DNA of 7,935 bases from Candidatus Moraniibacteriota bacterium (GTDB lineage Bacteria > Patescibacteriota > Minisyncoccia > Moranbacterales > GCA-2747515), in NCBI GenBank assembly GCA_027069365.1, contig JALXES010000117.1:522-8456 (forward strand), given 5' to 3'. How positions within the stretch are numbered: the stretch's first letter is position 1; each line of letters starts with the position of its first letter. A model generated the notes under the pieces. That model did no database searches. It was not told the DNA's origin and saw nothing but the letters and a program-made list of their open reading frames with translations. The translations under genes were made by a program, and so were the position numbers. This document shows positions 1 to 6,268 of this stretch, piece after piece.

Positions 1-1
1 G

Positions 2-2029
2 CCGGCGTCCCTTGCAGCCTCTGCGCCATTGAGCTTGATTGGTTCACTGAAAGGGTTGACGCTCTTTATGTCCGCAATAATTCCGCTTTTAGTCGCAGGC
101 ATCTTTGGGCTGTGGAAGGAAGATGCACGCGTGCATGTTGCTGTGCGCTATGGTGTGAGTATCGTGCTGGGCGTAGTTGTTGTGCTTGCTCTGATTAATA
201 TTTTCTCACTGCTCGGTTACGCGCCATTAATTCCATTGGCTGTTGGTGTGGCGTTCTTTCTCGTCTTTATTCTGGCGCAGATTGTACGCCCGCACGGCAC
301 GCTGTCATTTATTCCGATGGTGGTCCTGGTTGTTGTTGCCGGATTTTTGATGACACAGTCACCGGGGAATACAATTCACAGTCCGTTTATCCGTGAGGGC
401 CTCGTGCTGCCACCGGAGATTACCGTGGACAAGGCGTTTTCGTGGGATATTGCAAAAGCGTCTCTCAAAGAACACTTCTTCTTTGGCTACGGCCCCGCAC
501 TATATGGGCATGCATTTTCTTTGGCGCGCCCGGAGTCATTTAACAACAATCCGCTCTACACATTGCGCTTCTTGCAGGGTGAGGGGGCGCTGTTTGATGG
601 CGTGTCAACGGTTGGCGTGTTGGGCGTCATCATGATGATGCTGGTATTTGTGACGTTCTTTGGTGTAGCTATCTATCTCATGACGCGCAACCAGGAATAC
701 AACAAAGTGTATTCACTGGGCTTTGTGAGCGCAGTAATTATCTTGGGTATTGCAACGGCGATGTATCGCGTAGAGGGAAGCATTGTGCTCGTCGGTGTTC
801 TTGTGGCGGCGCTTGCCTGGGCGGTACTGTATCACGAGAGCAAGATGCCGTTTCAGACATTGGCACTGTCTCTCAAGGCGTCGCCAAAATTTGCACTCAC
901 ACTGGCATTTATCTCCATCGTACTTATCGCCGGCGTGGGCATGTCATTTTTCTTTGTTGGCAAGATGTTTGCTGCCGATGTGTTTGCCGGTACGGCGGTG
1001 CACGCGCGTGAAGTGAGTGAAGACACAATCAACAACCTCACACGTGCAACACGTCTCAACGGACGCGAAGGAAACTACTTCACACGCATCGGTCAGGAAT
1101 TCATGGTATTGGCCAATCGTGAGGCGCTCAAGTCGGAGGGAGAGCGTGACATCCAGAAGCTCAGTGCATACCTGCAGGCTGCACGCGCTGCGGCGTTGCA
1201 GGGGCGTACATTGTCGCCGGCAGATGCGGCCGCTGCAGAAGTTTACGCACAAATTCTCGAGAATACAAGCTACTACGATCCGGCATTCTTGGATGCTGCT
1301 GATGAGGCCTATGCCGCAGCGCAGAAGCTGGAGCCATCAAATGCGCTCTATGTGGCCAAGCGCGCTGAAATTGCACTGCGCAAAGCACTGTTGATTGATA
1401 AGAAGAAAGAAGACGAGCGCAAAGAAGCGCTGGCACATGCCAAGGACCTCTTTAGCGAGGCAATCGACAAGAAGGCAAATCTCGCATCGGCATACTATCA
1501 GCGCGCTCTCATCAAGCAGGAGCTCGGTGATCTGGATGGTGCGATTGAGGACATGGAGAAGGCCTTCATCGCAAGTGGTAATGCCAACATCACCTACGCG
1601 TACAGTCTTGGTGTGCTGTACAAAACACGTGACAAGGAGAATGATGCCGCACGGGCAGAGCTGCTGTTCCGCAGCATCCTGGGCGTCAATGACAAGGAAG
1701 TCAATACGCACTTGGAGTTAGCAACACTCTATGAGAGAAAAGACAAGAAGGCGGCAGCCATCGCAGAGTACAAGAAGGTCTTAGAGTTGCTACCAAAAGA
1801 TGGGGAGAACGTTGCTGCTGCACGCGAAAATATCAAGAAGATTATTGCACGATTGGAACAGTCCGGCGTCTCTGTGGAGCCAACACAGGACACAGCACAA
1901 ACACCGTCTGTCACAGCGCAGCCGGAGGCAACCGCACAAGAGTCATCACAGACAACAACGCAAGAGGCGACGGGGCCGCAGAACGCAGCCGCACAACCAT
2001 CGCCGGCAACTGATACGCAACAGCAATAA
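2..2029 (+). CDS. O-antigen-ligase-like polytopic membrane protein with C-terminal TPRs (5' partial)
   Basis: The frame is open to the left window edge, so the gene probably begins upstream. The TTG at 29 is only the first possible start codon inside the window and is unlikely to be real. Counting residues from that TTG, hydrophobic segments lie near 10-28, 42-63, 67-86, 91-109, 193-218, 228-246, 250-268 and 288-311. A loop at 153-181 (GYGP...YGHAFSLARPESFNNN...LR) resembles the periplasmic loop of Wzy/WaaL-type O-antigen ligases as found in CPR TPR proteins. Degenerate TPR-like helix pairs follow at about 403-435, 485-518, 522-553 and 557-590. The C-terminus (612-666) is low-complexity, rich in Q, T, A and P. 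By family, such proteins sit in the inner membrane and act on lipid-linked glycans, with the TPRs binding partners. The substrate is unknown, and the ligase/polymerase assignment is from pattern only. The coding region is certain; the function is moderately supported. Confidence 0.8.
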   Translation, partial: PASLAASAPLSLIGSLKGLTLFMSAIIPLLVAGIFGLWKEDARVHVAVRYGVSIVLGVVVVLALINIFSLLGYAPLIPLAVGVAFFLVFILAQIVRPHGTLSFIPMVVLVVVAGFLMTQSPGNTIHSPFIREGLVLPPEITVDKAFSWDIAKASLKEHFFFGYGPALYGHAFSLARPESFNNNPLYTLRFLQGEGALFDGVSTVGVLGVIMMMLVFVTFFGVAIYLMTRNQEYNKVYSLGFVSAVIILGIATAMYRVEGSIVLVGVLVAALAWAVLYHESKMPFQTLALSLKASPKFALTLAFISIVLIAGVGMSFFFVGKMFAADVFAGTAVHAREVSEDTINNLTRATRLNGREGNYFTRIGQEFMVLANREALKSEGERDIQKLSAYLQAARAAALQGRTLSPADAAAAEVYAQILENTSYYDPAFLDAADEAYAAAQKLEPSNALYVAKRAEIALRKALLIDKKKEDERKEALAHAKDLFSEAIDKKANLASAYYQRALIKQELGDLDGAIEDMEKAFIASGNANITYAYSLGVLYKTRDKENDAARAELLFRSILGVNDKEVNTHLELATLYERKDKKAAAIAEYKKVLELLPKDGENVAAARENIKKIIARLEQSGVSVEPTQDTAQTPSVTAQPEATAQESSQTTTQEATGPQNAAAQPSPATDTQQQ

Positions 2030-2035
2030 CCATGC

Positions 2036-2072
2036 AAAACGCTCGTGCAGATACCGATGCAGGGGCGTTTTT
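2036..2072 (+). terminator. Terminator-like hairpin after the TPR membrane protein gene
   Basis: AAAACGC (2036-2042) pairs with GCGTTTT (2065-2071). An inner TGCA/TGCA pairing (2046-2049 with 2058-2061) continues the stem after a small internal loop. The right arm ends in five T (2068-2072), and the left arm begins with four A, so it could work in both directions. It starts 7 bases after the stop codon. The inner stem is imperfect, so strength is uncertain. Confidence 0.5.
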
Positions 2073-2100
2073 GGAGTGCGATGTGTCGCGGTAGAGGCAT

Positions 2101-2130
2101 TTGCGCTGTTACTGCAGATGTGCTAATAAT
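2101..2130 (+). promoter_or_regulatory. Candidate promoter for lepB-hisS
   Basis: TTGCGC (2101-2106) is a weak -35 match. It is followed at 18 bases by AATAAT (2125-2130), five of six to the -10 consensus, with a TG just upstream (2121-2122). Transcription would begin near 2137, leaving a leader of about 30 bases with no SD. It is the best candidate in the 136-base gap between the upstream hairpin and lepB. Confidence 0.35.
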
Positions 2131-2165
2131 GGGGGTATGGTGTATGTAATGTAACGTGTGACGAC

Positions 2166-2777
2166 ATGGCGCGGAACAAGCACAAAAAGACAGAGGTTGT
2201 CCCAGAGGGTGTGGGTGCTTTTGTGTGGGAAGTTGTAAAGATTTTTGCCTTTGCTGCAGCGATTATCATTCCTATCCGCCTCTTTCTCTTTCAGCCGTTC
2301 CTCGTGGAGGGCTCAAGCATGGCGCCAAACTTTCACAGTGGAGAGTACGTTATCGTCAACGAGGTTGGCTACAAGAACGTGCACCTGGGTGGAGTGACGT
2401 TGCTTGCGCCGCGCAGGGAGTTGCACCGTGGTGACCCCGTCGTCTTTCGCTTCCCCCAGGACCCCAAGACATTTTTCATTAAGCGCGTCATCGGCTTGCC
2501 GGGTGAGCGGGTGACCGTGCGCGGTGGCGTTGTAACCATCTACAATGACGCCCATCCGGACGGTTTTGTGCTCACGGAGGACTACCTGCCAAACGGTGGC
2601 ATTGTCACGACAGATGATGTGGACTACACGGTTGCTCCGGACGAGTATTTCGTCATCGGCGACAACAGGAACCACAGTTATGACTCACGCATGTGGGGTC
2701 CGCTGAACAAGGATTTTGTGATGGGCAAGGTGCTCGTACGTATCTGGCCGTTTACCAGATTTAAGGTTTTTGATTAA
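2166..2777 (+). CDS. lepB: Signal peptidase I
   Basis: This membrane serine protease (S26 family) removes signal peptides from secreted proteins on the outer face of the cytoplasmic membrane. Of 203 residues, about 19-46 form one membrane anchor, so it is a single-span type. Box B is EGSSMAPNF, with the catalytic Ser at 51 just before Met52. Box C is GEYVIVNEVGY (59-69). Box D is GDPVVF...FIKRVIGLPGE (89-114), with the general-base Lys at 106. Box E is GDNRNHSYDSRMWG (165-178). All catalytic elements are present and the length is normal for a compact enzyme. The ATG at 2166 is the first start giving a charged N-terminus before the anchor. No SD precedes it. hisS follows after 16 bases, so the two are probably cotranscribed. 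Assignment is secure. Confidence 0.97.
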   Translation: MARNKHKKTEVVPEGVGAFVWEVVKIFAFAAAIIIPIRLFLFQPFLVEGSSMAPNFHSGEYVIVNEVGYKNVHLGGVTLLAPRRELHRGDPVVFRFPQDPKTFFIKRVIGLPGERVTVRGGVVTIYNDAHPDGFVLTEDYLPNGGIVTTDDVDYTVAPDEYFVIGDNRNHSYDSRMWGPLNKDFVMGKVLVRIWPFTRFKVFD

Positions 2778-2793
2778 TGTTTTGTAAAATGTA

Positions 2794-4299
2794 ATGCGTA
2801 TGGTATCAAAGAAGAAGGCGGCAAAGAAAACCGCAAAGCGTGCGTCCAAGAAGAGTGCAAAGAAGGTGGTGAAAAAAGCGGCAAAGAAAACTGCAAAGCG
2901 TGTGCCAAAGAAAGCAGCAAAGAAAGCTGTAAAGAAGAGCGCAAAGAAGGTAGCGAAGACGGCAACAAAGAAGACGGCACGACGCACCGCGACTGCACGC
3001 AAAACGCGCGTAGAAGAGCCGCTGGTGTTGCAACCGCTGCGTGGTATGCGTGATATCCTTCCCGGTGACCAGCCGTACTGGGAGCAAGTACGTCGCGTCC
3101 TCAATAAGGCGGCACAGGAGTATGGTTTCAATCGTATCCAAACACCACTTGTAGAGTTTGAGAACCTCTTTGTGCGCAGTGTGGGCTCTACGACAGAAGT
3201 CGTGCAGAAGGAGATGTACAGCTTTGTGACGCGCGGCGGTGATCGTGTGGCGTTGCGACCGGAGCTGACCGCCGGCAATGTGCGGGCGTTTATCCAGCAC
3301 GGTATGAATGTGTGGCCCAAGCCGGTGAAGCTCTTTTCCATGGGACCGGTGTATCGCTATGACCGACCGCAGGAAGGGCGCTATCGTGAGCACGTTCAAG
3401 GAAACTTTGATATTTACGGTGAGAGTGACCCTATTATAGATGCGCAAATGGTGCAGATGGCACACCGCATACTGCACAGCCTCGGTATCAAAGACGTTGT
3501 CTTTCACATCAACTCTATCGGCACACCAAAGACGCGCGCGGCATACAAAAAGAAGCTGACGAAATACTTGGAGAAGTACCGTCGCAAGATTCCTGCAGAA
3601 TTGCGCGCGTTCATCACAGACAACCCCTTTCGCATTTTGGATGCAAAAGACCCCGTATGCGCAGAGATTGCCGCCGGTGCACCACGCGCTGTGGATGCCC
3701 TTGATCCGGAGAGCAAAGAGCACTTCGCACGCTTTGTGGAGTACCTGGACGAACTCGGTATCACCTACGTCAAGGATGACACGCTTGTGCGCGGTCTGGA
3801 CTACTACACGCAGACGGTGTTTGAAGTTTTTGTGCGCGGCGAAGGTGGTAAGCGTCGTTCGCTGGGTGGCGGTGGTCGCTATGATGCACTCATCAAAGCG
3901 CTGGGTGGCGAGGACATGCCGGCGATGGGCTTTGGATTGGGACTTGATCGCATCGTGCTTGAGATGAAGCGCGTGCACGCAAAATCCTATGAATTGCCAC
4001 GACCGCGCGTGTTTCTGGCGCAGCTTGGCGACCTGGCAAAGAAGAAGAGTCTGACGATTTTTGCCATGCTGCAGAAGGCGGGCATCCTGACATCGGAGAG
4101 TTTTGGCCGTGGTAATCTGCGTGCGCAGCTGCGCAAAGCGGAGCGCTCCGGTGTGGATGTTGCCATTATCATTGGACAGAAGGAGGCGCTGGACGGCACA
4201 GTCATCCTCAAGGACATGATGAGTGGCTCGCAGGAGACGGTTGATGTAGACAAGATGGTGCCGACGGTCAAGAAACTTCTGAAGAATATCAGCAAGTAA
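2794..4299 (+). CDS. hisS: Histidyl-tRNA synthetase with Lys/Ala-rich N-terminal repeat tail
   Basis: This class II aminoacyl-tRNA synthetase charges tRNA-His with histidine using ATP. Residues 1-76 form a basic, low-complexity tail (see the separate repeat entry). The catalytic core starts near LQPLRGMRDILPG (79-91). Visible motifs are LRPELT (154-159, where LRPEGT is usual), motif 2 YRYDRPQEGRYRE (187-199), the histidine-binding LVRGLDYY (331-338), GGGRYDAL (359-366) and motif 3 GFGLGLDR (379-386). The anticodon-binding domain runs from about 405 to 501. The full motif set argues against a HisZ-type paralogue. The protein is 501 residues, and the extra length over usual bacterial HisRS is the tail. 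ATG at 2794 is used here; ATG at 2800 is in frame and equally possible. No SD precedes either. Inference: the tail may bind tRNA, rRNA or DNA. Confidence 0.97.
   Translation: MRMVSKKKAAKKTAKRASKKSAKKVVKKAAKKTAKRVPKKAAKKAVKKSAKKVAKTATKKTARRTATARKTRVEEPLVLQPLRGMRDILPGDQPYWEQVRRVLNKAAQEYGFNRIQTPLVEFENLFVRSVGSTTEVVQKEMYSFVTRGGDRVALRPELTAGNVRAFIQHGMNVWPKPVKLFSMGPVYRYDRPQEGRYREHVQGNFDIYGESDPIIDAQMVQMAHRILHSLGIKDVVFHINSIGTPKTRAAYKKKLTKYLEKYRRKIPAELRAFITDNPFRILDAKDPVCAEIAAGAPRAVDALDPESKEHFARFVEYLDELGITYVKDDTLVRGLDYYTQTVFEVFVRGEGGKRRSLGGGGRYDALIKALGGEDMPAMGFGLGLDRIVLEMKRVHAKSYELPRPRVFLAQLGDLAKKKSLTIFAMLQKAGILTSESFGRGNLRAQLRKAERSGVDVAIIIGQKEALDGTVILKDMMSGSQETVDVDKMVPTVKKLLKNISK
2809..2988 (+). repeat. 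Three tandem 60-bp (20-codon) Lys/Ala-rich repeats inside hisS
   Basis: Codons 6-25, 26-45 and 46-65 form three 20-residue units built on the pattern KKxAKKxAKR..KK.AKK. Units 1 and 2 differ at few positions and unit 3 is more diverged. At DNA level 2818-2842 and 2878-2902 match at 24 of 25 bases, exactly 60 bases apart, indicating recent tandem duplication rather than composition alone. The units also have a shorter four-residue KKxA rhythm, like histone H1 tails. Confidence 0.85.
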
Positions 4300-4326
4300 A
4301 TTGCCTCTGTGTCACATTCTGTGTAC

Positions 4327-4355
4327 TTGCGCAAAATGTCAAAAGAGTATAGAAT
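4327..4355 (+). promoter_or_regulatory. Candidate promoter for rpsU
   Basis: TTGCGC (4327-4332) and TAGAAT (4350-4355, five of six to the -10 consensus) are separated by 17 bases. The start of transcription would be near 4362, giving a leader of about 95 bases before the rpsU ATG. No clear terminator for hisS was found in 4300-4347, so readthrough from hisS is also possible. Confidence 0.4.
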
Positions 4356-4442
4356 AGGCATGTTTGGTATGCTCTATAGTATGTATTGTCCGGCATGCCT
4401 GTGGATAAGTATGAACGTTATGAAATCTATCAGAACTATGGA

Positions 4443-4450
4443 AGGGAGGT
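4443..4450 (+). promoter_or_regulatory. Strong Shine-Dalgarno sequence of rpsU
   Basis: AGGGAGGT contains GGAGG at 4445-4449, eight bases before ATG 4458, which is optimal spacing. It decides the start of rpsU against upstream in-frame starts. None of the other seven start regions visible in this window has a comparable site at proper spacing. Confidence 0.8.
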
Positions 4451-4457
4451 TGACACT

Positions 4458-4724
4458 ATGATCAAAATGGTCAAGAAAGAGCGTGAGAGCGACGAGAGTC
4501 TCATCCGACGTTTTACGCGCAAGGTGCAGCAGAGCGGTGTATTGAAGCAAGTGCGGTCCAAGCGTTTCTACAAGAAGGCGGCCAACAAGGAAACACTGCG
4601 CAGCAATGCTATCTACAGAGCAACGATGCACAAGGAAGTTGAGCGCCTGAAGAAGATGGGACACTACAGTCCGGATGCTGTCCGCGAGCTGCGCAAGCGC
4701 CTCAAAAAAGAACACGTGCTCTAG
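4458..4724 (+). CDS. rpsU: Small ribosomal subunit protein bS21
   Basis: bS21 is a small basic protein of the 30S platform near the 3' end of 16S rRNA and the anti-SD region. It aids initiation. The 88-residue product shows the family core: VKKERESDESLIRRF (5-19), SGVL (26-29), the RSKRFYKK segment (33-40), then a long basic helix. It is longer than the usual 60-70 residues because of a basic C-terminal extension from about 69 to 88 (ending KKEHVL), which is common in this kind of organism. The start at 4458 is chosen for its SD. In-frame TTG 4386 and ATG 4395 would add 24 or 21 residues rich in Tyr and acidic residues that are not typical of bS21. A terminator-like hairpin follows, and yqeY is next, a neighbour pairing seen in many bacteria. 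Confidence 0.92.
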   Translation: MIKMVKKERESDESLIRRFTRKVQQSGVLKQVRSKRFYKKAANKETLRSNAIYRATMHKEVERLKKMGHYSPDAVRELRKRLKKEHVL

Positions 4725-4738
4725 CACACCTGACAGAC

Positions 4739-4773
4739 AAGCGTTTGCTCTCGGGCGGACGCTTTCTGTGTTT
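4739..4773 (+). terminator. Terminator-like hairpin after rpsU
   Basis: AAGCGT (4739-4744) pairs with ACGCTT (4759-4764). Inside, two G-U pairs and GC/GC (4747-4748 with 4755-4756) extend the stem to about ten pairs around a six-base loop. A broken T-rich stretch (TTTCTGTGTTT, 4763-4773) follows. The stem is good but the T tract is interrupted. It sits 14 bases after the rpsU stop and just before the next promoter. Confidence 0.45.
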
Positions 4774-4783
4774 GGGTGGTGCG

Positions 4784-4789
4784 TATAAT
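4784..4789 (+). promoter_or_regulatory. Perfect -10 box (TATAAT) upstream of yqeY
   Basis: TATAAT matches the sigma-70 consensus exactly, and no convincing -35 hexamer lies 16-18 bases upstream. Transcription would begin near 4796, leaving only about 15 bases before the yqeY ATG and no SD. It would drive yqeY-obg-ybeY-dgkA. Confidence 0.45.
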
Positions 4790-4811
4790 AAATTTCTAGC
4801 ACACCAAGAAC

Positions 4812-5270
4812 ATGACACGTTTGGAAACATTGACACAAGACCTCACGGCAGCAATGCGCAGCGGGGATGTCCGTCGGCGCGATGTTGTGCGTTCGCTCCT
4901 GACGATGGTCAAGAACGAAGCCATTGCACAGAAAGTGGATGCTGCAAAACTCACAGACGATGCTATCATTGCCGTGTTGAAGCGCGCGCAGAAGCAGCGT
5001 GCTGATGCCGCGCAGCAGTTCCGTGCCGGCAATCGTCCGGAGCTTGCGGACAAAGAAGCCGCAGAGGCTGAAATCATCGCCGCGTATCTGCCGGAGCAGA
5101 TGAGCGAAGAGCAGATTGCGGAAATTGTAGACGCGGTGATTGCGCGTGTCGGTACGGAGAATTTTGGCGCGGTGATGGGGCAGGTCATGGCACACGTCAA
5201 GGGGCAAGCGGATGGTGCGACCGTCAAGGCGATTGTAGAAGCTAAACTTGCTGCACAAAATGGAGCGTAA
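4812..5270 (+). CDS. yqeY: YqeY/GatB-like domain protein
   Basis: The product has 152 residues, the usual length for free-standing YqeY proteins, which share an alpha-helical domain with the tail of GatB (the tRNA-dependent amidotransferase subunit). Family features are an N-terminal helix with MRSGDVRRRDVVRSL, KNEAIA, the segment KQRADAAQQFRAGNRPELADKE, the YLPEQMSEEQI segment, and a C-terminal MGQVMAHVKGQADGATV motif. The precise role is not established. Tail-like tRNA binding is an inference from GatB. It has no catalytic amidotransferase domain. ATG at 4812 is the natural start; no SD is seen. The gap to obg is 33 bases with a seven-T run and no hairpin, so cotranscription with obg is likely. 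Confidence 0.93.
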   Translation: MTRLETLTQDLTAAMRSGDVRRRDVVRSLLTMVKNEAIAQKVDAAKLTDDAIIAVLKRAQKQRADAAQQFRAGNRPELADKEAAEAEIIAAYLPEQMSEEQIAEIVDAVIARVGTENFGAVMGQVMAHVKGQADGATVKAIVEAKLAAQNGA

Positions 5271-5303
5271 GCGTGCGCCAGAGTAGAGATATTTTTTTGG
5301 GAT

Positions 5304-6266
5304 ATGTTGGTAGATGATGTGACAATTACGGTGCGTGCGGGGCGCGGCGGTAATGGCGTGGTGCGCTTTGCGCGTGCGATGATGACGCTGGGGCCGACGG
5401 GTGGCAATGGCGGCAAGGGCGGTGATGTCATCGTGCGCGGCGTACCGGACCTTGGGGCGTTGCGCGTGTTTCGCACCAAGAAGGACGTCGTGGCGAAGAA
5501 TGGCGCCGATGGCGGGCAGAACATGCAAGACGGGGCCGCCGGCAAAGATGCCATCATCAATGTCCCGGTAGGTGCGGTTATTACGGACCTCACAAGCGGC
5601 ATGGTTTATGACATCGTGCGCGCGGGGCAAGAGGAGGTTGTCGCACGTGGTGGTAACGGTGGTTTTGGGAACTACCACTTTCGCTCCAGCCGGCATACGT
5701 CACCGGACCGGGCAAACGCCGGGCAGGAAGGATCCGCGACGCAATTGCACATTCAACTCAAGATGATTGCGGATGTGGGATTTATTGGGCTGCCAAATGT
5801 GGGGAAGTCCAGTTTGCTCAACGTACTGACAAATGCGTCAAGTAAGGTGGCAAATTATCAATTCACAACACTTGAGCCGCATTTGGGCGTGTACTATGAT
5901 CTTATTCTCGCAGATATTCCCGGACTTATTGCCGGTGCGTCACAGGGCAGGGGTTTGGGGCACAAATTTCTCAAGCACGTGGAGCGCACGCGCACACTCT
6001 TTCACTTTGTGGCGGCGGATAGCCCGCACCCGCGCGAGGACTACCGGACAATCCGCGCAGAGCTTGGTGCGTATAACAAGGCGTTGCTGACAAAACCGGA
6101 GTGGGTGATTGTTTCGCGCGCTGATGAGCGTACGCCGGAAGACGTGGCAGATGTTGTGGCGACACTGAAGCGCGAGAACCCGCGCGTCACGGCGATCTCC
6201 CTCCTGGATGATGCGAGCATTGACCGCCTCAAGAAGGAGGTGTTGTCACGCATCGCATCACGGTAG
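5304..6266 (+). CDS. obg: Obg-family GTPase (ribosome assembly)
   Basis: Obg/CgtA binds the 50S subunit in late assembly and links GTP/ppGpp levels to growth. The 320 residues contain the glycine-rich Obg fold (about 1-157, for example GRGGNG at 13-18 and GPTGGNGGKGGD at 30-41) and a G domain. G1 is GLPNVGKS (162-169), the switch I threonines are 188-189, G3 is DIPG (204-207), and G4 is SRAD (271-274). The G4 consensus is NKxD, so both Asn and Lys are replaced. The G5 region, ISLL (298-301), also departs from the usual SA. The C-terminal OCT domain of some Obg proteins is absent, as in many lineages. ATG 5304 gives the standard MLVDDVTITVRAGRGG beginning. No canonical SD precedes it, only a T-rich spacer. 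ybeY follows after two bases. Confidence 0.96.
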   Translation: MLVDDVTITVRAGRGGNGVVRFARAMMTLGPTGGNGGKGGDVIVRGVPDLGALRVFRTKKDVVAKNGADGGQNMQDGAAGKDAIINVPVGAVITDLTSGMVYDIVRAGQEEVVARGGNGGFGNYHFRSSRHTSPDRANAGQEGSATQLHIQLKMIADVGFIGLPNVGKSSLLNVLTNASSKVANYQFTTLEPHLGVYYDLILADIPGLIAGASQGRGLGHKFLKHVERTRTLFHFVAADSPHPREDYRTIRAELGAYNKALLTKPEWVIVSRADERTPEDVADVVATLKRENPRVTAISLLDDASIDRLKKEVLSRIASR

Positions 6267-6268
6267 AC

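Noticed and set aside
29..31. TTG as the true start of the first gene
   Set aside because: The frame stays open to the window edge, there is no SD, and the family normally has more membrane segments upstream.
2785..2790. TAAAAT just before hisS as a promoter for a leaderless hisS transcript
   Set aside because: There is no -35 at suitable spacing, and the 16-base gap to lepB makes cotranscription simpler.
2806..3978. Long reverse-strand open frame opposite hisS
   Set aside because: It is antisense to the well-supported HisRS and has no recognisable motifs. Its Leu/Phe/Cys-rich end is the complement of the Lys-rich repeats.
4348..4378. TATAG...CTATA hairpin in the rpsU leader as a riboswitch
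   Set aside because: The arms are short and interrupted, overlap the candidate -10 box, and match no riboswitch architecture I recognise.
5291..5298. T-run between yqeY and obg as a terminator
   Set aside because: No stable stem precedes it; it looks like an AT-rich spacer.
6234..6242. AAGGAGGTG inside the 3' end of obg as the SD of ybeY
   Set aside because: It lies about 28 bases before the ybeY ATG, with no in-frame start at 5-10 bases. The bases encode the KKEV segment of Obg.
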